Assembly (NCBI RefSeq): GCF_047948215.1 | Contig: NC_134465.1 | Coordinates: forward strand, 47,647,946 to 47,711,945 | Source of the DNA: Lycorma delicatula | Lineage: Eukaryota; Arthropoda; Insecta; Hemiptera; Fulgoridae | Length of the DNA stretch: 64,000 bases | Direction of reading: 5' to 3' | In this document: positions 49,187-60,614 of the stretch, one piece after another | Position numbering within the stretch: the first letter of the stretch is position 1 | How the letters are laid out: the number at the start of each line of letters is the position of its first letter | Position numbers and translations under genes: made by a program | Notes under the pieces: model-generated | Databases searched by the model: none | What the model was told of the DNA's origin: nothing | What the model saw: the letters and a program-made list of their open reading frames with translations, nothing else

Positions 49187-49570
49187 TTAAATTTGAAAAC
49201 TTACTATTACCTCTTTTATAATTATTAAAGTGCCCTGAAAACCTCTTAATGGAAGATTTGATGGTTTTACCTCTATATATATTTTTTTTCTTTTTTTTAG
49301 AGAATTTTTGTTATTTATAGTTTTTATATAATTGGTCAATGAGATCATTGTTATATCCATATACATTTGCAATTTCCTTTATATATTTAATCTCTTTATT
49401 AATTTTATTCACATTTTTATTTCAATATTTATATCTAGATGGTTGATTGTGCATTTTATTTCACGTTCATATTTAAAATTTTAAGTTTTTGTTATACATA
49501 TTTAGTTTATTTTTAACAGTAATGTGTTCATTTTTTATATCCTCATTATATGTCCCTAATATATCTTACC
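49187..49570 (-). pseudogene. Penelope-like retroelement, C-terminal RT portion
   Basis: Minus strand: VRYIRDI (equivalent to the RYVDD catalytic box), LNMYNKNLKF, then INKEIKYIKEIANVYGYNND and LIDQLYKNYK, which is the arrangement of Penelope-like RT after motif C. It continues across the mariner insertion to the part at 50950-51030. Stops present. Confidence 0.6.
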
Positions 49571-49580
49571 CATCATAACA

Positions 49581-50896
49581 CAGTGTGTTTCAGAGTGAAT
49601 ATCAGAGTTTTAAAACGATGTAATGTTTTTCAAGTTTCACGTATGTTGATTAATTATTAGACATGAAATGAAAGAGTAACTCAAAAAGTTACAGCTGTGT
49701 GCAAGCTTATAAACTTCCTGTACCTTCTATTTGAAAACACTAGTAGCAAAGATGGCAACCCCCTCCCCCAACAGAAAGCGTTCTGTGTTTTGCAGTTTCT
49801 AAAGTATAAATATGTAATATGTAATACTGTTCTTCTTGCATTCTGTTGTGATCCCCGAGTGACAATAACATTCATAGATGGTATAAACAATTTGAAACCA
49901 CTGACTATATTTTTAAAGGGAAGAGTATAAAGGGATGACCAAGTGTGTCTGAAGACAATGTTAAACATGTAAGAGAATCTTTTGTGTGTAGTTGTAGGAA
50001 ATCGATTAAGAAAGCTAGCCACAAATTAGCAATTCCAGTGACATCTATGTGGAAGGTTTTAGGGAAACACTTATAACTGCATCCATATAGTTTACAGTGT
50101 TACAAACTTTAAAGCCTGTGGATTATGATTTGCATCCTAGCTTCAGCAAATGAAATGATGCATTTTGACGATGAAGACTTTCTTTATCGTGTCATATTCA
50201 GTAAAGAATCAACATTTCATGTTAATGGAAAAATAAACACTCATAATGTGCGTATCTAGGGGTTTAGAAAATCCTCATAAAATATTGCAGTATAAACATG
50301 GCTCCCCAAAACTGAATGGTTTTTTGTTCTGTATCCCAATGGAAAGTTTACGGGCCATTCTTTTTCACAGAAGCAAGTGTGTCTGGAATGTACTATTTTG
50401 ATATGTTACAACTGTGGCTCTTTCTTCAACAGGGTGGTGCACCTCCTCACTGGCATAACGCTGTACGTGATTGGTTGAATGAAATTCTCCTGACCACTGG
50501 ATTAGTAGCCGGGGACCAGATGACAGTGCTTGTTTGCCATGGCCTCCACATTTGTCCGATCTGACCCCATGCAATTTTTTTCTTTGGGGGTTTATAAAGA
50601 ATCAAGTGTATGTGCCGCTGTTCCTAGCAGACTTATCAAACTTGAGACACAGGATCGAAGCAGCTGTCGCATCAGTTACTCCATACTTTCTGATTAAAGT
50701 ATGGAATGAACTCTCCTATCTACTGGATGTGTGCTGTGTAACAAATGGTGTTCACATTAAACAGGAAAAAACTGTTACAGTTTTTTCAGGAAAAACTGTT
50801 TGAGTTGTTCTTTCGTTTTGTGTATAATTTATCAATATAAAACTTAATAACTATTACTTAACTTTAAAATCCTGATATTCATTTTGAAACACACGG
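49581..50896 (+). mobile_element. mariner-type transposon, decayed full-length copy
   Basis: Inverted ends CAGTGTGTTTCAGAGTGAAT (left) and the complement of CCGTGTGTTTCAAAATGAAT (right), 1316 bp; TA after the right end, CA at the left. The plus strand carries VTAVCKLINFLYLLFEN (start region), QQGGAPPHWHNAVRDWLNEI (second catalytic Asp lost, Gly present), PWPPHLSDLTPCNFFLWGFI and LRHRIEAAVASVTPYFLIKV, then LLDVCCVTNGVHI. The third catalytic position reads Asn. Frameshifted and inactive. It is inserted in a Penelope-like element. Confidence 0.88.
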
Positions 50897-50949
50897 TACA
50901 TTACATATATCATGTACCGTATCATTGTAATGTCATGTACTATTTATTT

Positions 50950-51030
50950 TCTCAAAGTGTTGAATGTATATTTCTGATAAAGGTGAACCCATGGCAAGAC
51001 CTTCTGTCCAGTGGATAACATTCTCATTTT
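50950..51030 (-). pseudogene. Penelope-like retroelement, RT motif B portion
   Basis: The minus strand reads TEGLAMGSPLSEIYIQHFEK, the AMGSPLSP motif typical of Penelope-like and related reverse transcriptases. It is separated from its downstream part at 49187-49570 by a 1.3-kb mariner. Confidence 0.65.
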
Positions 51031-51961
51031 GCTTTGATAGGTATTAAATTAAATTGATTCTATCTTTCTATCTTATGAACAGTTGATTTGATTAGAGAGC
51101 ACCAGTTGCAAAATTTTGATTTGGCTATAGCCAATTGTAGTGTAGTATATTTTTTAAATGAAAATATAAGGAAAAATAGGAAATTAGATAAGACGCAAAA
51201 TGTAAGATAAAAAAGAAAAAGTACCATTAACGTTGATCCTACATCTATGAATTAAGCTGTTTACCAGTTCATAAAACTTTAAGATGAAAGACTGTTAATA
51301 AAAATTTATTGAAATAACATATTTATTTTTAAAAATATTTTATTTAGATCAGTATATAATTATATATAATATATTATGTCAGGAATGAACAGCAGATCTA
51401 TTACTCCATAGGACACGGAACTGTCAACATTTGTTTAGAAGGATCCAGCTCTTTAATGGTTAACAGAGCACAAGACGTTACATATTTTAATATGTTAGTT
51501 GAACAATATTTTTAACTGGTAATAAGGATGTTGTGAGCTTTTAATTGTAACTTTTATTTTGCTAGTTATTGAACTATGATGCTTTTCTTGTCATTATTTA
51601 TTGAACAATTTCAAAAAAAAAATGTTCATTAAGAAAAAGGAAAGTTTTTTCATAAATAAGTGAGTAACATTGATTTTTCTGATTTAATCTTCATTTGATT
51701 GTTAAATTTCCATACTAGTTATTATAGCAAGAGTTTTTTAAATAGTGATTGAAAATTTAATCAGATGATTGTTCACATCCTCTTGTGGTAGCAGATCTGT
51801 TATAACAACAGTACACATAAAAAATAAAAATTATTTTATTTACAACTGTTTAAAATTTGTGATGCAGTAATGAACGTTTATAAATAATTTCTTTTTATAA
51901 ATTTTATTTAACGTATTATACAATTATTGTATTTATTTTTGTCCATTTATTTATATTGCAG

Positions 51962-52063
51962 GAAGCACACCGATGGGGATGTATAAAAAATTAATTGAAT
52001 TTTTCATTGCGGGAAAAATTTCATTTAAGTTCATTAGAACATTCAATATGGATGAGTATGTAG
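51962..52063 (+). CDS. GNPDA1: GNPDA coding exon 2: catalytic Asp72 loop
   Basis: Encodes residues 42-75 plus one base (102 bp): [13 protein letters not shown] and [14 protein letters not shown] belongs to the phosphate-binding loop. Asp at residue 72 in FNMDEYV matches the general base that opens and enolises the sugar in the characterised enzyme family. The acceptor is ATTGCAG and the donor is GTTTGT. The preceding intron (6.4 kb) is filled by mariner and Penelope-like remnants. Confidence 0.96.
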
Positions 52064-52254
52064 GTTTGTATTTTTTTTTCTGTAGTACGTAGCTGATTTT
52101 TTTTTTAACTTCATGCTGAAATATAATACTTTAAAATTATAGATTCACTTTCAGATAGTATGGAAATTATTATTCCAGCAGGAGTAGCATAATTATCTCT
52201 GTAAAAAATAATTATAATTTTTCTTGGTCAAGTTGTTGAAAATATGATTTTTTA

Positions 52255-52870
52255 TATCATTCGAAGCATGATGCCTGTTACGTCTTTGCGTCTAAAGCAG
52301 TGTGCAGTGACTGAATTTTTAACAGCAGAAAAAGTAAACATTAGTGACATTTATTGTCTTCTAAAAGCTATTTATGGTGATGAAACTGTTGATCTAAGTA
52401 CTATGAATAGGTAAGCAATAAAATTTTCTGCTTTAGAAGCCAGTAAAATGAATATTGAGAATGTACCTCTCAGTGGTCAACCGGTTTATGTGACCGATGA
52501 TGAGAAGAACCAAAAGGAAATAGGTTGATCATTTCAAAGTGACAGTCACATCACACAAATATGCATCGCCACTCAGGTAGGTATATTGAAAGATCAGTAG
52601 AACACATTATTGCCTGACTGTACTGCCATAAAATTTGTTCACAGTTGGTCTATGCAAACTGAGCAGAAAAGAACAAATAACAACAAAAGAAATTTTGTGA
52701 ACACCTTCTGAAAAATTATTATAATGAGGAAGATGACTTTCCTTTTCAGTTTTGTAACTGGAGATGAAACTTGACTCCTGTTTGTAAATGGTGATTACAT
52801 GGAAAATAAGTATAAGCTATTCTAGTAAATAAAATGCACTTTCATGCCATATTTGTTTCATTGCATTAAC
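52255..52870 (+). mobile_element. mariner, internally deleted, in GNPDA intron 2
   Basis: Plus strand: QCAVTEFLTAEKVNISDIYC, LLKAIYGDETVDLSTMNR, GQPVYVTDDEKNQK, SDSHITQICIATQVGI, then FSFVTGDET with the first catalytic Asp. Directly after that comes FVNGDYMENK, the protein's tail. The segment with the second and third catalytic residues is deleted. The 3' untranslated part matches the 19490-19860 fragment. Confidence 0.8.
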
Positions 52871-53555
52871 TCTTTTCATTTGGGAGTTATAAGCAACTGT
52901 GTATTACATTTCAGCTACCCTCATCCTGTGTGAGCCTTAGCGTGTATTTTCATTTCTGAGTGTCAATCCTATTAAAATGAATGCAGATATATTTATTTAT
53001 TTCTAAAAGATTTGTATTTTATGGGCTAAAAAAATAAAACCTTGTTGTTACATTTATTTAATATTTGGATCAAATGTATGGACATCAGGAATGTACATCA
53101 TCGGTAAGAAATATTCACTAACGGCTAACCACCCATATTTAATGAGTCATGCGTTTGATGTCGCCTTCTTCCTTCCTTATCATATACATTAATTCTAAAC
53201 TAATGTGCACATTTCCTGCACCATTCTCTTACAAAACCATCACTCATTATTATATTACTATAAACGATGTACTACAGACAGCCGATGGTGGATCTCGGTT
53301 TCAGATGTTCCTTTTGCTTGTAAAAAATAAATGATGCTATGCAACTTGCAACTGGCAGGAGCTGTAGTAACAATCGCTTCCATATTTCACCACATAATAC
53401 TGAAGCATTACAGAACAAAATGTCGACTGATTTAAGCAATTAAAATATTTTTGGCAATATTTAAGCTAACTTATAATGTATATTAATGTGCATATGCTAC
53501 ACTGCTATGGAATTCGCTTTGTTTATAACATTTGACGAGAGATTAAATTATAATT
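52871..53555. other. GNPDA intron, no gene seen
   Basis: No exon or repeat motif recognised, although base composition is more balanced than in neighbouring introns. Confidence 0.35.
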
Positions 53556-53570
53556 AGCCTATGTAATTAG

Positions 53571-53892
53571 ACCACCGGATTGGTCTAGTGGTGAACGCGT
53601 CTTCTGATTTGGAAGTTCGACTTCCAAATCAGAAGGACTTGAACGCTGGAACTCTCGGAGTTCCAGCGTTCAAGTCCTAGTAAAGCCAGGTATTTTTACA
53701 CGGATTTGAATACTAGATCGTGGATACCGGTGTTCTTTGGTGGTTGGGTTTCAATTAACCACACATCTCAGGTATGGTCGAACTGAGAATGTACAAGACT
53801 ACACTTCATTCACACTCATACATATCATCCTCATTCATCCTCTGAAGTATTATCTAAACGGTAGTTACCGGAGGCTAAACAGGAAAAAGAAA
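53571..53892 (+). mobile_element. tRNA-derived SINE with rearranged, double-hairpin head
   Basis: Flanked by perfect 15-bp duplications AGCCTATGTAATTAG (53556-53570, 53893-53907). The A-box TGGTCTAGTGG is at 53581-53591 and the B-box GTTCAAGTCC at 53668-53677, about 30 bp further apart than in the 25707 copy. Between them are two perfect palindromes: 53601-53635 (16-bp arms, TCG loop) and 53635-53677 (20-bp arms, TCG loop, right arm including the B-box). The body matches the other copies and ends CGGAGGCTAAACAGGAAAAA. Confidence 0.93.
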
Positions 53893-54433
53893 AGCCTATG
53901 TAATTAGCGTTTACCATTAAACCTAACATAATTTTGACTAGAGTTTCAGTAATGTTATTATATCATTAATATTTTATTTATTTAGCGAGTAATTTTTGTG
54001 CTACGCTTAAAGTTTTTTGTATGGGATTTTTGTGTACATACAGGAAAGAAGAATGGAATTATACTTTATAACAATAAAATTCTTAATTATAACATTATAA
54101 TTTCTCTTCTTTTCTTTATGTTAGTACTTTTGGAGAGATCTGTGCTTTTTCAGAATATAAGGACACATAAATATCTGATTAATAATAACATACTTAAAAT
54201 GTAAAATGTATAGGAGGTATTTTTTCAGTCTCGGCCACCAATATAAAATCTGTTATATAGAGCATATGGACAAATTTAGAAATAATCAGATGTAGTTTTT
54301 TATTTTATATATATATATTTTTTTTTTCAGATAATATTTATTTTTTTTAACATTCAAATTTTTACCTGTAGATTGTTTTTCAATCACAACTTTTTCATTG
54401 TAGTATTAAGTTGTAATCAATTTTTTTCCCCAG

Positions 54434-54616
54434 ATCTACCAGAAGATCATCCTCAGTCATTCCATTACTATATGTGGCAGAATTTTTTTAAACATATTGA
54501 TATCAAACCAGAAAACTGTAATTTATTAAATGGTATGGCAGAAGATTTAGAAGTTGAATGTGCCCGATATGAAAAACTTATACACGATTCAGGTGGCATA
54601 CATTTATTCATCGGAG
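54434..54616 (+). CDS. GNPDA1: GNPDA coding exon 3
   Basis: Encodes residues 76-136 plus one base (183 bp): [63 protein letters not shown] and IDIKPEN are typical of this family. The acceptor is CCCCAG after a long T-tract and the donor is GTAAAT. Confidence 0.96.
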
Positions 54617-54729
54617 GTAAATATATTTTATTTTTGTTGGTATATTTTTTGAGGGGACTATTAGAGTAATAAAGATGTAAACAAAAAAAAAATCAGTTCT
54701 TATTGAAATTAATTGTATGTCTTTATCAG

Positions 54730-54914
54730 GTATCGGACCAGACGGTCATATTGCATTCAATGAACCGGGGTCATCTTTAGTATCACGTACAAGAGTGAAA
54801 ACACTTGCACAGGCAACATTAGAAGCAAATGCTAGATTTTTTGATGGTGATTTTAATAAAGTACCAAAATCAGCTCTGACAGTAGGGGTCGGTACAGTAA
54901 TGGATGCTGCTGAG
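54730..54914 (+). CDS. GNPDA1: GNPDA coding exon 4: Asp141/His143/Glu148 active site (last exon found)
   Basis: Encodes residues 137-198 (185 bp, ends in phase 0). It contains [17 protein letters not shown] with Asp141, His143 and Glu148, matching the catalytic triad of the family, then [20 protein letters not shown] and [14 protein letters not shown]. The next segment of the protein, roughly the last 80-90 residues including the allosteric/C-terminal part, was not found between 54915 and 64000. The gene therefore probably continues beyond the right edge. The acceptor is TATCAG and the donor is GTTTGT. Confidence 0.96.
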
Positions 54915-55216
54915 GTTTGTATATTTTAATTGAATACGTTGTAACAGATAATTGTCTTGCTTTTGCTTTACCGCATACTTCTACAATAAAAATATTTAAC
55001 ATTTTAGAATTGTATCACTATCTTACTAATCTTGCATCACAGTTGAATATTTTTTAAGTTGAAAATGGATAAACATGAATAAAAGGATTAAAAATTAAAT
55101 CAGATTAGAGTATAGATTAAATTTATATAAGTTACTATTAAAAATCATGACTGAAGATATCTAATAGATATCTAAACTAAAAGATATCTTCTTAATTTTG
55201 AGGTTAGTTCTGTTTA

Positions 55217-55980
55217 CACAGAGTGATTTATTAGTCCTGTTACTCAATTTTAAATGCAATTTAAGAAAGGGAAATTTAGGTGGAATAAAAAATGTATTTA
55301 CTTACAAAAGAGATTTAATAAAAAGCTATTACTTACATAATTGTTAAAGAATATGCTCAAAATGCCCACCCCTTGTGGTTATACATGCATGGACCTAAAC
55401 CGACATGCGAGATACCTAAACCAACGGCAATATTGCAATCGCTTGTTTAAATCTGCAGGCTGAAGCTCTTGGACTAATCGTACGTGATACGGATACAATT
55501 TCAATTTTGTAGCAGCTTTCTGAACACTCTAATATGACAAACCGACTTGCGTGGAAAGTTTTCGTAAACTTTTCACATTCTCTAAAACGTCATCTGTCAA
55601 GCGAGTTAGTCGACCACTATGTTTTCTTGCAAACACTACCTGTCTCTCAAAATTGGTTTGCTAGCCTAGAAATTGACATTTTTTCTGGCGAAGGAACACC
55701 AACAAATTTAATTTGAAAATGATTCTTTTACACTCTCATACAATTTCGTAGCAAAATATTGTTCAAGAATGAAAACTCATTCTATGGTAAAAGACATTCT
55801 GTTCGTAACATAACCGGAAACGGCAAAGTTTACACAGCTCAAGGAGAATCAACTCACATTGCCGTATCTATACCGGTTGAGTAGCGCTACCAAATTCGTG
55901 TCACAAAACAAAATTTCCCTTTCTTAGAAAAAAATTACCAGACATTAACGATTGGGTAACAGGACTAAAAAATCACCCTG
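55217..55980 (-). mobile_element. Tc1/mariner-type non-autonomous element (764 bp)
   Basis: Imperfect inverted ends (GAGTGATTTATTAGTCCTGT left; the complement of GGGTGATTTTTTAGTCCTGT right) with TA on both sides. The minus strand near 55330-55400 has a transposase-tail-like HKGWAF-EHIL ending. The central part is not clearly coding. Lies in the GNPDA intron after exon 4. Confidence 0.7.
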
Positions 55981-58507
55981 TAGTACTCCATTGGACAGTT
56001 GATTTATATGTGATGTCTGTTCGTAAAATATCTGACTGAAGGTTGGGAAAAAATCTATTTACCTGTTTTGTAATCTTTAAAGTGGTCTCCTTGTGTTACT
56101 TCACAAACTTAACGCAGTGGTTCTTTCAATGCTAGAAACATTTGCGAAACTCCTTTTTTGGTATGCTTATCGACTGAGCTCTTACATTCATTAGCTATAT
56201 ATTAAGACCCTTTCAACAGCATCTTCAGCTTGTAGGCAAACTAGAAATTACAAGGATCAATGTGGAGAGTTGAGACTGGTGAACTGTAGAATTAACCTGC
56301 CCTGCCAAGAAATCCTGGCTCAGGTGAAAGATAGGTTGCCTTGATGCTAGTGCCAGATGCATGACTCACTCTTATCCACTCTTTTGTGCCAAACTGCATT
56401 AAAAAGATGACAGTAATAAGTTTCTGGTGGAAAACTGTTGTAACCTGTTATGTATTCACAATACACAACTCGGCGTTAGTATTAAAAATTCACATTGAAA
56501 AGAATACAGTTAGTTTTGACCTTACTCCTGACTTGTTTTGCATTCTTTGGGTTTGGAAATGATGAAGCCATTCACTGTGATAACTTAAATTTTTCATATT
56601 TGTCATGAAATCAAAAGCACTGAAGGCATATGGTAGTTCTTTGTTTATGTTCACATGAAAGTAGCTTTAAGGTAAAGTTTGTAGCTGTTCTGCAAATGAC
56701 CAAATAATTTTTTTAAGTAGTATTTCCAGAATCATTGGAACACCGGTATTCTTAATCATTTCTGAGACAGTCTTTCTGCAGACATTCATTTGAAACTTGA
56801 CACCTTATTATTGATATCTGGATTTTGGCTAATTGACAACATTCTGATATGCTAATCATTATCAATTAAAGTTCAATCATTTTTGCACTAATCATTCTTT
56901 AATTTCTGAATTGCCTTAACATCATACTGAATTTTTTGGCAAACTATGCTATAGCAATGTCCAACATGTTCTCTACCATTCCACGCAAAGTGCAAAAAGC
57001 ATTGACACACAAGCATACTCATCATTTGCCGTCTGGCAGTATTTGACCCACTCCATGAGGCTACAAAAAATCACCACATGTGTATAGAGATCTACTTACC
57101 ACTTAAATCCAAATACTTTTCAGGGAAAAAGTTAGGTTGATACTTTCTGAACAGACCATATGTAAATATGTTTTTCATCTATTCTCATCAGAGCTCCATT
57201 AGTTTGGCTCAAATAACTGGCTATATCTGAAACTGAATCTTCCTAAAAATAAACAAAACAGATTTTCTTAAGTGTTTTCAGTCTTTCTGTTTAAGTGTTT
57301 GGGAACTTAACTCTGCTATTTCATGTGATAATTCAACTATTATTGAAATACATTAGATTCATATACTTTTTGTTTTTCCATCTTTGCACATTATACTTCT
57401 TAAACTGGCATTGGCATAATTCGTCCAGTTTTGTATACTTTGTATAACCCTATTAATCTAGATTTAACTTATCTGCAGATGTGGATTTTGGTATCAGAAT
57501 ATTTTAAATGTGTGTATTATTTGTTGTTTATGAATCTTTAGAATTTCATTTTTCATAATCATCCAAAAACGATACAATATTAGGATAGGCACACTAGAAT
57601 TAATTATAATTTTTTTCAGATCAGAAATTTAGATTTTAAATATTGAAATTATATTTAGATTTTAAATCATGAAATTAAAGACTATCTAATATATACCTGT
57701 TGATTATACGTGAGGGTATGTTTATGTACAATATAAGCTGAAGCTGCAGTCCCACTTTCAGCTCACCCATCTCTTATTGAAAGAAACACAAATGACAGTG
57801 AATGTATTTTAGAACATTGATCTTGTTATAACTTAAGTTTAAATTTTTCACTAATGTATAACATTAAAAATAGTTTTATCATTAATTTTCTGTATTTTTC
57901 ATTTGTAATGTGAGTTTAAGGTTTATAATTTTAGGTTGTAAGATTAAGGTTTAATGTGTATGAGTTTGTGTGTTTGTAAAGTAGGTATGTAGATTAAATT
58001 CATCCGTATCAGATCCTCCGCAGTCCAGATGAATTGAGTTACATAGTATATGTAAATTGTATAATAAACACATCAGAAATTAAAGTTTAAACAGAACATT
58101 CCCATCATTTTTCATTAGAGCTGTATTGTTTAGAAATTCATTTACATTATAATATGTTTTGCTTGTTAGTATTTCCTTATACATGGGTTTTAAGGTGTAC
58201 AAGAATTCATTGAAATCAAACTTTCTGGTAAGCTATTAGTAATTTAATTCTGGCATATTTTGGAATTTTTTCAAAAGATGAAAGCTAATCATTTTGTAAC
58301 GTAAAGTTCTTTTATTTTATTGTTACTATGTTGATTATATGTCAAAATTTATTAAATGAATTGATTGACTTAGCAGTCTTAGGATTTTTAGGTACAAAAA
58401 ATTACATATGCTTTGTGAAGCTTACAAATCGCACAAATTATTTTTTCTTGATTATTAAATTCATTTTTATTCCTTGAAGAATAAAGCCTGTGAAAGCACG
58501 GAATAGA
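55981..58507. other. Downstream GNPDA intron, no exon found
   Basis: Searched on the plus strand for the missing GNPDA exons (expected to begin near a VMILITGAHKAF-like sequence) without success. At about 56040-56110 the minus strand has a tail resembling mariner C-termini (SHKETTLK/VTQGDHFKD-like) at low confidence. Sequence at 56240-57100 is less AT-rich but unidentified. Confidence 0.35.
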
Positions 58508-59200
58508 TATAAGGTTTATTTTTTTCCAAGGTCCGATCGGTCGAAAAATAAAAACCCGTGCAAAAATCGGATGAACCTTTGCAAATATGTGTTGCACAGC
58601 ATCTCTAATATGGCCTTCAATCACACCGCGTCACTTCTTTTAGTTCTGAACACGCAGCTAGCATGTAAACATGTCTACAACAATAGCATCTCCCGCCAAG
58701 TGTGAAGTGCGTGCGGTAATTCGATTTCTTCAGGCTGAACGTGGCACAACCATCACTGCAGCCTCATACTGCATCGCTCTTCAACATCTACGAAGGGCAA
58801 TTCAGAATAAGCAGAGAGGAATGTATTCATCAGGCATTGTTTTCTCCATGACAATACTTGGCCGCACACTGCAGCTATAACAAAGAAGCTCATACAGCCC
58901 GGACTTGGCTCCATCCGATTTTCACCTCTTTGCTCACATGAAACACTGGCTAGGAGGACAACATTTTGGCACAGACATTGAGCTGCAGACCAGTGTAGAA
59001 ACATGGCTGAAAACACAGGCGGCTCCGTTCTTTGATGACTGTATTGGAAAGTTGGTACCACGCTACGACAAATGTCTAAATCGAAGTGGCGACTATGTAG
59101 AGAAATAGCGTAAGTACTAGTTACAAATAAAAAATTTTTTATTTTCAATGTGGTTTTAATTTTGTGACCGATCGGACCTTGAAAAAAAAAATAACCCTCG
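58508..59200 (+). mobile_element. mariner, internally deleted (about 693 bp)
   Basis: Inverted ends share TTCAAGGTCCGATCGGTC-type sequence (CCAAGGTCCGATCGGTC at 58526-58542 and its complement at about 59167-59185). The plus strand begins MSTTIASPAKCEVRAVIRFL (DNA-binding domain). It jumps to LQHLRRAIQNKQRGMYSSGI, has a frameshift and stop, then SYSPDLAPSDFHLFAHMKHW with the third catalytic Asp, and ends NRSGDYVEK. The first and second catalytic Asp regions are missing. Confidence 0.88.
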
Positions 59201-59296
59201 TATATTCATTTATAATAAATGGTAAGCCAATTTTTATATCAGGAAATTAAAAAATTATTGAGGACATATATGTATTTTTATTAAATTGTTGATATA

Positions 59297-60614
59297 CGAG
59301 GTGCGACAATAAAGTAATGAGACTGATGTGAAAAAAAATATTGCTTACCGTTTTAGTCATGTTTAGTGTTGTCTCCTTCAAAGCAGTTCCTCTGTGATTG
59401 CACACACTTATTCCAGCGCTTCTGCCATTGATGGTAACATTTCTGGAACTCATCTTCTGTAATATCCTCCAAGACCCTCGTCACAGCTTCTGGACATCTT
59501 GTGTTGTTTGAAAATGGTGTCCCTTGACCGCCATTTTGACTCTTGGAAATATAAAAAATTCGCACGGAGCGATATCTGGTGAATAAGGTGGCTGTGGTAG
59601 TACTGAAATTTGTTTTGAGGTTAAAAATTGCTGTACTGACAGAGCAGTATGGGGTGGCACATTATCGTGATGTAGAATCAAATTATCAGCAATGTTGGCA
59701 CGGACACGAAGAACTCGTTTACGATGTCTTTCTAAAATTTCTTTGTAAAAATATCGGTTAAGTGTTTGTCCAGGAGGCACCCACTGTTTATGAATAATTC
59801 CCTTGGAATCGAAGAAGCACACAAGTATGCATTTCACTTTTGACTTTGACATGCGAGCTTTTTTTGGTCTGGGTGATCCCTTTAAACACCATTACGAACT
59901 TTGGCGTTTTGTCTCTGGATCGTATTGAAAAAACCAACCTTCATCACCAGTGATAACACGGCTCAACAAATCTAGATTGATTTCTGTTTGCTCTAACAGA
60001 TCGGCTGCCACATTTTTCCGTGTTTCTCGCTGTTGTTGTGTGAGATTTTTGGGGACCATTTTTGCACAAATCTTTCTCTTACCAAGATCTTCAGTTAATA
60101 TTAGACGAACCGTTTCTCGATCGATGTTGAGTTCTTCTGCAATCATTTTCACGGATAATCTTCGATCAGGTCGTACAATTTCACACACCCTGATCAAGTT
60201 GACATCTGTCCGTGAGGTTGATGGTCGTCCACTGTGGTCTTCATCTTCAACATTCGTTCTGCCTTCACTAAAAATTTTATGCCACCGAAAAACTTGAGCT
60301 CTTGACATAACCTCCTCTCCAAAAGCCTTCTGAAGCTTACCATAAGTTGTCGTCGCATTTTCACCTGATTTAACGCAAAAAAAAAAATGGCATACTGTTG
60401 GCGCAATATTTTGCGGTTTCATTTCTGTGATGAGAGACACAAACACGTGTTCACTTATTACAGCACAACTCACGACTGAGCAGTTGCATCAGTGTGCCGC
60501 TTGGACTAGAAGTAGCTTATAGACCGAAATCAAAGATGGTGTGCCTACGCAAGCTGCAGGGTTGCCACATCTTGCAAAGAAAAATCAGTCTCATTACTTT
60601 ATTGTCGCACCTCG
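59297..60614 (-). mobile_element. mariner, nearly intact, 31-bp perfect terminal repeats
   Basis: Left end 59297 and right end 60614 are perfect inverted repeats over 31 bp (starting CGAGGTGCGACAATAAAGTA), flanked by TA on both sides; length 1318 bp, typical of mariner. The single transposase gene is on the minus strand. Perfect ends and only two clear coding lesions mark this as the youngest DNA transposon in the window. Confidence 0.95.
59353..60422 (-). pseudogene. mariner transposase with one stop and one frameshift
   Basis: N-terminal helix-turn-helix: KLQKAFGEEVMSRAQVFRWH, then SGRPSTSRTDVNLIR and EELNIDRETVRLIL. Catalytic domain: VITGDEGWFFQYDPETK (first Asp), LILHHDNVPPHTAL (second Asp), QPPYSPDIAPCEFFIFPRVK. 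The C-terminus ends WNKCVQSQRNCFEGD. An in-frame TAA at 59892-59894 interrupts just after the first catalytic block. A frameshift just 5' of the TGA at 59481-59483 moves the C-terminal 40-odd residues to another frame. The residue 34 positions after the second Asp, normally Asp in mariners (DD34D), is Glu here (codon GAA, 59559-59561). Confidence 0.93.
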
